The position numbers and the translations under genes are program-made. Source: Pseudomonadota bacterium (lineage in GTDB: Bacteria > Chloroflexota > UBA6077 > JAJPGT01). From it: DNA of 64,000 nt. The notes under the pieces were generated by a model. The model saw only the letters and a program-made list of their open reading frames with translations, was not told where the DNA came from and did not search any database. This document shows positions 51,551 through 58,863 of this stretch, piece by piece; positions within the stretch are counted from its first letter, which is position 1; each line of letters starts with the position of its first letter. The DNA lies in contig JAJPGT010000031.1 in NCBI GenBank assembly GCA_021325655.1, forward strand, positions 1 to 64,000, written 5' to 3'.

Positions 51551-52282
51551 CTATGACGAGACGTCCGCGAAGCGATATCCGGTCATTCCGAACACCAGCC
51601 GCTCGGCCGCCCCCATGGCCAGGCAGACCGGGCAGGTGGCCTCCTGCCACGATCCGGCCACGTCCGCCGCCAGCTCCTGGCCGGACGCCGTGGGCCGCTG
51701 GTGGCGACGAATGAGGAGCCAGAGCACGGCGCCGGCTGCCAGCAGGGCGACCGCGAGCAGGCCCGGCAGCGGCATGGACTGGACGATCTGGATGAGCAGC
51801 GGCGCGCCCAGGTAGCCGAGGAAGAAGTGCAGGCAGAGAAACGCGGTGCTGCCGAGCACCATCCCAGTCAGGAACGTCAGGACGGGGACGTCCGCCAGGC
51901 CACAGGCGGCCACGCTCACCACCCGCACGCCAGGGGTGAGGATGGACAGCCCGATCCCCAACGGGCCCGCGCGCTGGACAACGCCAGCCGCCATGCCGAG
52001 CCGGGCGGGAGTCATGCCCAGCACTCGGCCATAGCCGAACAGCAGCCCCCGGCCGGGGCCGCGCACCAGCCAGTACTGCACCAGGCTGCCCAGCACCAGT
52101 GCCAGGAGCACGACGACGAACGCTTCTGGCAGCGGAAACGCGCCGGCGGCGGCACGGGCCGCGGTGAAGAGCATGATCGCGTCGGCCGGCACGGGCACGG
52201 GGACGCCGATTGACTTGGCGAGCATGACCAGAAAGATCGCCAGCAGCCCGTACTGGTCGAGGACGGCCTCCAAGCCACTCAT
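51551..52282 (-). CDS. DedA-family membrane protein with C-terminal CxxC tail
   Basis: A 243-residue integral membrane protein of the DedA/SNARE-associated family. The start MSGLEAVLDQYGLLAIFLVM and the conserved region from GVPVPVPADAIMLFTAARAA are typical; ILTPGVRVVSVAACGLADVP is the central DedA motif. These proteins are linked to lipid carrier recycling and membrane homeostasis. Unusually, a hydrophilic tail after the last helix contains CPVC. GGAGGGAG precedes the ATG at 52282, which decides the start. It may be co-transcribed with the L,D-transpeptidase. Confidence 0.85.
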   Translation of the reverse strand: MSGLEAVLDQYGLLAIFLVMLAKSIGVPVPVPADAIMLFTAARAAAGAFPLPEAFVVVLLALVLGSLVQYWLVRGPGRGLLFGYGRVLGMTPARLGMAAGVVQRAGPLGIGLSILTPGVRVVSVAACGLADVPVLTFLTGMVLGSTAFLCLHFFLGYLGAPLLIQIVQSMPLPGLLAVALLAAGAVLWLLIRRHQRPTASGQELAADVAGSWQEATCPVCLAMGAAERLVFGMTGYRFADVSS

Positions 52283-52459
52283 GCGTCTCCCTCCGCGGAT
52301 GTCTCGCGCCGAACGTAGCGTGCGCTGGGCGCCGCTCTGAGTCAATACGTCCGGAAGCCGAAGCGCGATCAGCGCCCGGCTCCCATCACGCTTGACGCCC
52401 GGAGCGCGGCTGGCGATACTGCCCGGCGTTCGGTGGCGACGAGACTTCGCGGGGGCGTC

Positions 52460-53512
52460 ATGGATCGATGGCTTCGCGCTCTGGCGGTGGCGGCGGCCTT
52501 CCTCGCCACCTCTGCCAGCTCGGCGCTCGCGGACAGCGCGGGCGGCACGGCCGTGCTCGCGGACACCGTCGTGCCGAGCGACACGCTGGTCGTGGCACTC
52601 AAGGGCATCGTGTCTCCCGGCGCCGGTGCCCATTACGAGGGGTGGCTGCGGTCTGCCGATGGAAGCGAGCGGACAGACCTCGGGGCGATCCCGGTCGGCA
52701 GTGACGGCAGCGTCAGCTATACCTACGTCTCCCCTCGCTCGGAAAATCTGATCGGGGCCAACACGGTCTTCGAGATGACGGTGGAGCCCGACGGCAGCGC
52801 CAGCTCCACCCCAACTGGGCGCCTCGCCTATCGGGGGCAGCTCCCGGACGGGATCGTGCCGGCGGTGCGGGAGGCGCTGTTCCGCTGGCCGGGGTCGCGC
52901 TTCGGGACGCCCGCGGCGGAAGGCCTGCTGCAAGATGCCCGGCTCCTGGATACGACCTCGGCGCAGCTTCTCCAGGCCGCCCAAGCCGGCGACCTCGCCA
53001 CTGCCAAGCGCCTCGCCGAGCGGTTGGTGAACACGGTGGAGGGGCAGAACGGGGCGAAGTACGGCGACCTCAACCACGACGGCCAGACGGAAGCCCCCGG
53101 CGACGGGACAGGCGCGCTGAATTATGCTTGGGGTACCTACTGGCGGGCCCGGGTCGTGGCGACGGCGGATCCGGGCGACGACTGGGTGGCCAGCCACGCG
53201 AACGCGATCACCGCCTCGGTCGAGCAGCTGGTCACCTGGGCCGGGCTGCTGCGCGACGGCGGCCTCTCCTACCAATCGATCTCTGAGCCGGACCAGGCGG
53301 TGAAGCAGGCGCAGGTGCTGCGCGAGGCGGCAAGCCGAGTGCTCAACGGCTTCGACGCGAACGGCGACGGCAAGATCGACGCCGCGGCCGGCGAGGGCGG
53401 AGCCAAGCAGGTGCTGGAGCAGTCACAGCAGCTCGCCGCGTTCCGCATCGGGCCTGCCGAGCCACGCGGCGAGCCAAGCGTGCTGCTAGCGGTGAGCCGT
53501 GGCGGTCAATAG
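52460..53512 (+). CDS. secreted protein with RskA-like domain and EF-hand-like motif, unknown function
   Basis: A 350-residue exported protein. The signal peptide is LRALAVAAAFLATSASSALA. Residues about 28-110 (TLVVALKGIVSPGAGAHYEGWL) resemble the sensor fold of RskA-type anti-sigma factors, but without a membrane helix. A helical region follows, with LNHDGQTEAPGDG and later FDANGDGKIDAAAG, a calcium-binding EF-hand-like or dockerin-like loop. The ATG at 52460 gives a clear signal start; an upstream GTG (52433) is weaker. It is divergent from the DedA gene. A role in the envelope is likely; no enzyme motif. Confidence 0.75.
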   Translation: MDRWLRALAVAAAFLATSASSALADSAGGTAVLADTVVPSDTLVVALKGIVSPGAGAHYEGWLRSADGSERTDLGAIPVGSDGSVSYTYVSPRSENLIGANTVFEMTVEPDGSASSTPTGRLAYRGQLPDGIVPAVREALFRWPGSRFGTPAAEGLLQDARLLDTTSAQLLQAAQAGDLATAKRLAERLVNTVEGQNGAKYGDLNHDGQTEAPGDGTGALNYAWGTYWRARVVATADPGDDWVASHANAITASVEQLVTWAGLLRDGGLSYQSISEPDQAVKQAQVLREAASRVLNGFDANGDGKIDAAAGEGGAKQVLEQSQQLAAFRIGPAEPRGEPSVLLAVSRGGQ

Positions 53513-54057
53513 GCGTGCTCGTGCCCGTAGTCGAACGCGGGCCGTTCTGGCAGCTCCTGCTCCGGATCGCCGAGCGCGCGCCGGACCACGTTCAGCATGC
53601 GGTCGATGTCGAACGGCTTGGTGACGACATCGAACAACAGCAGACGGTCCTCTGGAGTAAGCGCAAGCGTGTTGCCGGAGACGACCAGGACCGGGGCATG
53701 TGCCGTCTCTGGCTGCGCTTTCAGCTCGTGCAGCACTTCCAGGCCATCGCGGTACGGCAGCGCGAGGTCCAGCACGATGAGGTCGGGGCGCCGGTCGCGG
53801 GCCATGCGGATCGCCTCGCGCCCATCCCAGGCACGCAGCGCCCGATAGCCCTCCTCGCGGAGCAGCGCCACCAGCAGGCCGCCAAAGGAGGCATTGTCCT
53901 CGACAATGAGCACAGTCTTGCGCCGCGGCCCCGTCCGCTCAGGGCGCTGCTCTGGGGGAGAAGGCTTGACGTCCGGGGATTGGCTCTGTGGCGGACTGGG
54001 GGAGGTACGAATCGTCACGCGCCGGCTGCGAAGGCGACCCCTGGCTGGCCTGCTCAT
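53506..54057 (-). CDS. single-domain response regulator
   Basis: A 183-residue protein. A Pro/Arg-rich N-terminal stretch of about 45 residues precedes a CheY-like receiver: KTVLIVEDNASFGGLLVALL (acidic pair), LIVLDLALPYRDGLEVL (phosphoryl Asp), VLVVSGNT and VVTKPFDIDRML (Lys). No output domain follows, so it works by protein contact or phosphotransfer. The stop lies within the end of the plus-strand gene at 52460-53512, giving a 7-base tail overlap. Upstream on the minus strand TATACT (54070-54065) lies 7 bases before the ATG, so the transcript may be leaderless. Confidence 0.87.
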   Translation of the reverse strand: MSRPARGRLRSRRVTIRTSPSPPQSQSPDVKPSPPEQRPERTGPRRKTVLIVEDNASFGGLLVALLREEGYRALRAWDGREAIRMARDRRPDLIVLDLALPYRDGLEVLHELKAQPETAHAPVLVVSGNTLALTPEDRLLLFDVVTKPFDIDRMLNVVRRALGDPEQELPERPAFDYGHEHAY

Positions 54058-54096
54058 ACATTTAAGTATATACAGGCCATTCGGTCTCCATAGCAT

Positions 54097-54126
54097 TTGC
54101 TCGGGGTGGCCCCTAGCCCGTATACT
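54097..54126 (+). promoter_or_regulatory. promoter of tRNA-Gly
   Basis: TTGCTC (54097-54102), 18 bases and TATACT (54121-54126), 11 bases before the tRNA. It faces the response-regulator promoter on the other strand. Confidence 0.6.
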
Positions 54127-54137
54127 GAGTGGGCCAG

Positions 54138-54212
54138 GCGGAAGTAGCGCAGCGGTAGCGCGTCTCCTTGCCAAGGAGAAGGTCGCGGGTTCGAATCCCG
54201 TCTTCCGCTCCA
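54138..54212 (+). tRNA. tRNA-Gly (anticodon GCC)
   Basis: Acceptor GCGGAAG pairs with CTTCCGC (54202-54208), discriminator T54209, CCA encoded (54210-54212). The anticodon stem TCTCC/GGAGA holds loop TTGCCAA with GCC at 54170-54172. Confidence 0.97.
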
Positions 54213-54581
54213 TCCGCCCGGAGCTCGGCCGCAGGTTGGCCGAGCTTTCTGCTTTAAGTGGTCCTACCCAGCCTGTGGATCGGCTCATTGAGACGTTCTC
54301 CTCGGCGCCCGCAACCTGGCCATCCTGTGTGTCTTCTGGACACTGGCGGGCGGTTGGAGGAGCTCGTGCACCGGCAGGGGGCCGTGCGCATCTCGACGCC
54401 GACTACCTGGAGGTGTTCAGCCGCACGACCAGCGAGTGGCGAGTGGCTCCCACTGTCCGGCGAGCTGGTGGCGGTATGCCGCGACTACGGCAGAGGGCAC
54501 CTGTGTCTAGCAACGCCGATCATCGTTGAGCGGCCACGCCGAGACACCGCTCGCGGCTCGCACCGCCCCGGTGTGGCCGCG
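54213..54581. other. intergenic region after tRNA-Gly, no gene seen
   Basis: About 370 bases without a supported gene. It lies between tRNA-Gly and a decayed ackA gene and may be old, degraded sequence. Confidence 0.4.
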
Positions 54582-55558
54582 TTAGGCAGACCCCGAGGCC
54601 CGGAGTGCCGCGGGGCCCAGCAGCCGCCTGACCTCTGCCGGCACCGCCAGGTCGTCGCGGGCGCTGTGCTCGCCGATGCCCGTGGTGAGGACCAGCGCGT
54701 CGAGTCCACCGAGCGTCGCCACCACGGAGCCCACCTCGCCGATCACCCGGTGGACGAGCAACGGCCGGGCCGAGCTGGCCCGGCCGTGCCCCGCGTCCGC
54801 GGCGGCCAGCACCGCACGGAGATCGGCACAGACACCCGAGACACCCAGCAGTCCGGCGCGCTCAACGAGCGCCGCCTTCAGCTCGTCGACGGCGACGTCC
54901 CGCCGGCGGAGCAGGTCCAGCAGCAGACCCGAGTCGACCGACCCGCTGCGGCGGCCCATTATGAGCTCCTCCGGCGGGGTGAAGCCCATGGTGGTGTCAA
55001 TGGAACGACCGGAAAGCACCGCCGTCACCGAGCAGCCGGCACCGAGGCGGCAGACCACCAGTCGCCGCGACATACCGCCGAGACGCTCGCCGCACCGGCG
55101 CACCGCGTACTGCACACTCAGCCCGTGGAAGCCGAAGCGACGGAGCCCCCAGCGCTCCGTCCACCCCCACGGCAGGGGGTAAGAGGCAGCGGCATCCGGG
55201 ATGGTGGCGTAGGAGGCGGTGAGAAATCCTCGGAAGCCTGGCCGCCACCGCCTCGATGCCGGCCAGCGCGGCCGGGTTGTGCAGCGGGGCCAGTTCCGCC
55301 AGCTCCGCAATCGCCCAGCAGGCCACGCTGGTCCACCAGCGTGGCCTGCTGGAATAGGGCGCCACCGTGTACCATTCGATGGCCGACCGCGTCCACTGGC
55401 GGGAGGATGCGTAGGGCGGCGTGGATCTCCACCTCGTGCCGCCCGGCCTCGCCCCTCTCCCAGGATGATTCACCCTGGCTCTCGGCAGCCTCGCTGGCGG
55501 CGTCCAGCACTGACCACTTCAGGCTGCTGGAACCGGTGTCGAGCACCAGGACGTGCAT
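54582..55558 (-). pseudogene. ackA: decayed acetate kinase gene (frameshifts)
   Basis: On the complement the reading starts well at ATG 55558 (MHVLVLDTGSSSLKWSVLD, the AckA start) through VGHRMVHGGALFQQ. The match then jumps to another frame (LAELAPLHNPAALAGIEAV) and to a third (FLTASYATIPDAAASY through GWTERWGLRRFGFHGLSVQYA and STMGFTPPEELIMGRRSGSV-type motifs, ending GIGEHSARDDLAV). At least two frameshifts are needed to join these parts. Total length, about 325 codons, is also shorter than a normal AckA (about 400), and the C-terminus is cut. It should not make active kinase. Confidence 0.8.
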
Positions 55559-55650
55559 CCCGCCGCCCTCAGCCCCGAGGGGCACCCCGGCCGGCTGGCC
55601 CACGGCGCCAGCGCGCGACAGCGGGCTGCACCCTCGTCGGGGCTCGTGGC

Positions 55651-55740
55651 CCAGCACCAGTTGTGGATCTCCGGGGGATCATCGCCATACTGGCGGATGT
55701 ACACCGGTGCCGAATCAGCGTGTAGTTGGCGGCGCGCGCC
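55651..55740 (-). pseudogene. C-terminal remnant of a phosphoketolase gene
   Basis: On the complement VYIRQYGDDPPEIHNWCW matches the conserved end of phosphoketolases (YIREHGEDMPEIRDWRW type). Just upstream, the match appears to continue in another frame (YTLIRHR), so a frameshift is likely, and the bulk of the gene is missing. It sits directly upstream of the decayed ackA gene; phosphoketolase and acetate kinase act in one pathway and are often adjacent. This reads as a lost operon. Confidence 0.55.
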
Positions 55741-55840
55741 GCGCCTCAGTGACTGAGGTGGGCGAGCCGTGGCAGCGGCTGTCCAGCGTGAGGAGTCCGA
55801 GCGCCGCCGGCGGCTCGCCTCGCCCCGGCCAGCCCCGCCG

Positions 55841-56215
55841 TCAGGCTTCCAGCTCCCGCTTCATGCGCTCGAAGGTCGGCTGGTCGATCTCGCCAGCGGC
55901 GTAGCGACGCCGCAGGATGTCCAGCGGCTGGCCCTGCCCTGACGGACCTGGCGACAGCGGCGGGCGCTCGGCAGCCAGCCAGCGGACGAGCAGGATCACG
56001 CCGACGATCAGCGCCCCCCAGGCGGCCAGCATCGCCAGCCAGTGGAGCGCCAGTCCCAGGCCCAACGCCCAGCCGGCCGACTGGCCGTACCCCCACATCA
56101 TGCCTGGTCCCCACATTGCCCCCGGGCCCATCATTGCCCCGCCCAGGGCCGAGCCGAGCAGTACAATCAGCACCAGCGCTACCAGCGCGAAGCCCAGAAT
56201 TCTTCCTTCCCGCAC
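55841..56215 (-). CDS. membrane protein with SHOCT domain
   Basis: A 124-residue protein. Two membrane helices (ILGFALVALVLIVLLGSALGG and LHWLAMLAAWGALIVGVILLV) flank a Met/Gly-rich loop (MMGPGAMWGPGMMWGYG). The C-terminus carries a SHOCT domain (LDILRRRYAAGEIDQPTFERMKRELE). The Met-rich loop could bind copper or just face the membrane. GTG at 56215 has GGGAGG 5 bases before it and is preferred to the upstream ATG. It precedes no operon partner. Confidence 0.8.
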   Translation of the reverse strand: MREGRILGFALVALVLIVLLGSALGGAMMGPGAMWGPGMMWGYGQSAGWALGLGLALHWLAMLAAWGALIVGVILLVRWLAAERPPLSPGPSGQGQPLDILRRRYAAGEIDQPTFERMKRELEA

Positions 56216-56316
56216 GTCTGCCTCCCACGGAGCCTCCGCTCCCCTTATCCAGACGATACCCGCCAAGGGTTGCCTACTCGGTTGCGAAGGGTGGATGCAC
56301 GGTTAACGCGATGGGC

Positions 56317-58863
56317 TCAGGCAGCCAGCCGGCCGCGTGCCAGCCGCGCCGCTTCCAGCCAGGCGATGCTCGCCACACCCACCAGGACGCCGAGTGCGAG
56401 GTCGGCCGGGCCGAGCGCCCCGAAATGGAAGAGGGGACGTAGTAGGGCGACCGCCAGCGCCAGCCCGAGCGTCATCAGGGTGGCCCCGACCACCAGCCAC
56501 AGCGCCACGTTCCGCTCGCCCAGCCCCGCCAGGATCGAGCGCGGCCAGGCGCGGACCGCGAATACCAGTCCCAGGTCGGCCACCACCAGCGTGACGAACG
56601 CCAGGGCGCGCGCCTCGCCCTCGCTACGGCCGCCTGCCAGGGCCAAGGCGTACACCGCCAGCGTCCCGCCGAGCGCGCCAGCGCCCCAGATGAGGCTAAG
56701 GAGCACTCCGCCGCGGCTGAACAGCGACTCCGTCGGGCGGCGCGGCGGCCGCCGCATCACGTCTGGCGCCTCCGGCTCGGCCTCGAACACGATCCCGCTG
56801 ACCGGATCGATGATCAGCTTCAAGAACACGATGTGGGCTGGCAGCAGCGCCAGCGGCCAGCCGAACACCACCGGGAGCAGCGACATCCCGGCGATCGGGA
56901 CGTGGACGGCGAGCAGGAACGCCATCGCCTTCTTCAGGTTGTCGAAGATGCGCCGCCCCAGCCGGATCGCAGCGACGATAGACGAGAAGTCGTCGTCCAG
57001 CAGTACCAGCGCCGCCGCCTCGCGCGCCACGTCGGTGCCGCGCCCGCCCATAGCGATGCCGATCTGGGCCGTCTTGAGCGCCGGGGCGTCGTTGACCCCG
57101 TCGCCAGTCATCGCTACCACCTCCCCATTCGCCTTCAGCGTGTTGATCAGGCGCAGCTTCTGCTCCGGCATCACGCGGGCGAACACGTTCGTGGTGCGAA
57201 CGCGACGCCGCAGCTCGTCGTCGTCCAGTGCTGCAAGCTCCGGCCCGCTGAGCACGTCACCGGGTTCCAGGCCGGCGGCGCGAGCGATCGCCCGGGCGGT
57301 GGCCGGGTAGTCGCCGGTGACCATCACGACCCGGATCCCGGCGGCGTGGCATTCGCGGATGGCCTCGGGCACGGTCGGGCGCAGCGGGTCGGCCAGCCCC
57401 ACCAGCCCCAGCAGCTCGAGCACGAAGCCGCTCTGGTGGCTCGGGAGGCTGGCCTCATCCACAAGGGCGTGCGCCACGCCGAGCACTCGCAGCCCGTCAT
57501 TTGCCATCCAGCCCACCTCTGCTAGCAGCGAGGCGCGCTCCGCGGGACCCAGCCGGCACAGCTCGGCAATCGCCTCCGGTGCCCCTTTGGCGGCGACCAG
57601 CACCCTGTCTGCGCCGGGCCGACGCCACACCTGCGACACCGCCAGGAGCTCGGGCGAGAGCGGGTACTCGCGCACCAGCACCCAGCCAATGGGGCGGTCG
57701 GCGTCGGTCAGCAACTGGTCGCCTAGCTCGTGCAGCGCCCGCTCTAGCGGATCGGCCGCCGCCGGCTTGGAGGCCAGCACCGCACAGCGCACCAGGTCCC
57801 GCAGCGCCGCCGGCGGCGAGTTCTGGAGTGGGCGGCTGAGATCCCAGATGTGGCCAGCGGCCCACGCCCGCGCGACCGACAAGTGGTTAAGCGTGAGCGT
57901 CCCGGTCTTATCGACACAGAGCACGGTCGCCGCGCCCAGCATCTCGATCGCCGCGGTGCGCCGGGCCAGCACCCGCCGCCGGGAGAGGCGCCAGGCGCCC
58001 AGAGCGAGAAAGATCGTCAGGACAACCGGGAACTCCTCCGGGATCAGCGCCATCGCCAGTGTGATCCCGGCCAGCAGCCCGCGTAGCCAGTCCCCCTGGC
58101 TCAGCCCATACAGAACGGCGACCAGCAGGCACAGCGCGAATGCCGCCGAGGCCACCGCGCGCACGACGCGGGCAGTGTCGCGCTGCAGCCGGGTCACCTC
58201 CGGCGCCAGGGTTTCCAGCGCTGCCCCGATCGCCCCGATCTCCGCGTGTGCCCCGGTGGCGCGGACCTCACCCAGCCCGTGGCCGCTGGTGACCAGCGTC
58301 CCACCGTAGACGAACGGCAGGTCGTCGCCGCCAGGGCGGGTGAATGGCATCAGGCCATCCCAGACCGCCTTGCGTACCGGGATGGACTCGCCGGTCAGGG
58401 CGGACTCATCCACCTGCAGATTCAGCGCCGACAGGAGCACGGCGTCGGCGGGCACCCGGTCACCCTCGCTCAGGACGACCACGTCGCCCGGGACGACCTC
58501 CCGCCCAGGAATGCGCCGCTGGTGGCCGTCGCGGATGACCAGCGCGGTCGGGCTGGCTAGCTCACGCAGCGCCGCCAGCGCTCGCTCCGTCTTGCGCTCC
58601 TGGTAGAGCGTGATGGCAATGATGCCGACGGTCGAGGCGAGAAGCAGCAGCGCCTCGCCCAGGTCGCCCAGCCCCAGGTAGATCGCGCCGGAGGCGAGGA
58701 GCAGCAGCACCATCGGCTCGCGGACGATGTCCACCCCGAGGGCGAGCAGACTGCGCCTGGAGGGGTGGGGCAGCTCGTTGTAACCGGCGGACATCAGCCG
58801 CGCGGTGGCTTCGGCCTCCGAGAGCCCGGGAATGGGCGCGGGAGGCGCCACGGGCGAGGGCAT
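56317..58863 (-). CDS. P-type ATPase, cation-transporting (P2/P3-like)
   Basis: An 848-residue pump. The actuator motif is SALTGESIPV, phosphorylation site CVDKTGTLTLN, and hinge TGDGVNDAPALKTAQIGIAM. Transmembrane helix 4 carries MALIPEEFPVVLTIFLALGA, a PEEFP ion motif found in some bacterial and archaeal cation ATPases, differing from the PEGL of calcium pumps. Ion specificity is unknown. The ATG at 58863 overlaps the TGA of the MgtA-like gene by one base (TGATG), so both are translated together. Two different P-type ATPases in one operon are unusual. Confidence 0.9.
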   Translation of the reverse strand: MPSPVAPPAPIPGLSEAEATARLMSAGYNELPHPSRRSLLALGVDIVREPMVLLLLASGAIYLGLGDLGEALLLLASTVGIIAITLYQERKTERALAALRELASPTALVIRDGHQRRIPGREVVPGDVVVLSEGDRVPADAVLLSALNLQVDESALTGESIPVRKAVWDGLMPFTRPGGDDLPFVYGGTLVTSGHGLGEVRATGAHAEIGAIGAALETLAPEVTRLQRDTARVVRAVASAAFALCLLVAVLYGLSQGDWLRGLLAGITLAMALIPEEFPVVLTIFLALGAWRLSRRRVLARRTAAIEMLGAATVLCVDKTGTLTLNHLSVARAWAAGHIWDLSRPLQNSPPAALRDLVRCAVLASKPAAADPLERALHELGDQLLTDADRPIGWVLVREYPLSPELLAVSQVWRRPGADRVLVAAKGAPEAIAELCRLGPAERASLLAEVGWMANDGLRVLGVAHALVDEASLPSHQSGFVLELLGLVGLADPLRPTVPEAIRECHAAGIRVVMVTGDYPATARAIARAAGLEPGDVLSGPELAALDDDELRRRVRTTNVFARVMPEQKLRLINTLKANGEVVAMTGDGVNDAPALKTAQIGIAMGGRGTDVAREAAALVLLDDDFSSIVAAIRLGRRIFDNLKKAMAFLLAVHVPIAGMSLLPVVFGWPLALLPAHIVFLKLIIDPVSGIVFEAEPEAPDVMRRPPRRPTESLFSRGGVLLSLIWGAGALGGTLAVYALALAGGRSEGEARALAFVTLVVADLGLVFAVRAWPRSILAGLGERNVALWLVVGATLMTLGLALAVALLRPLFHFGALGPADLALGVLVGVASIAWLEAARLARGRLAA

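Noticed and set aside
51551-53275. Extension of the DedA frame upstream to 53275
   Set aside because: It is antisense to the secreted-protein gene at 52460-53512; a good ribosome site supports ATG 52282.
54097-54288. Upstream extension of the response regulator through the tRNA-Gly gene
   Set aside because: The extra residues (MERKTGFEPATFSLARRR) are the familiar antisense translation of a tRNA.
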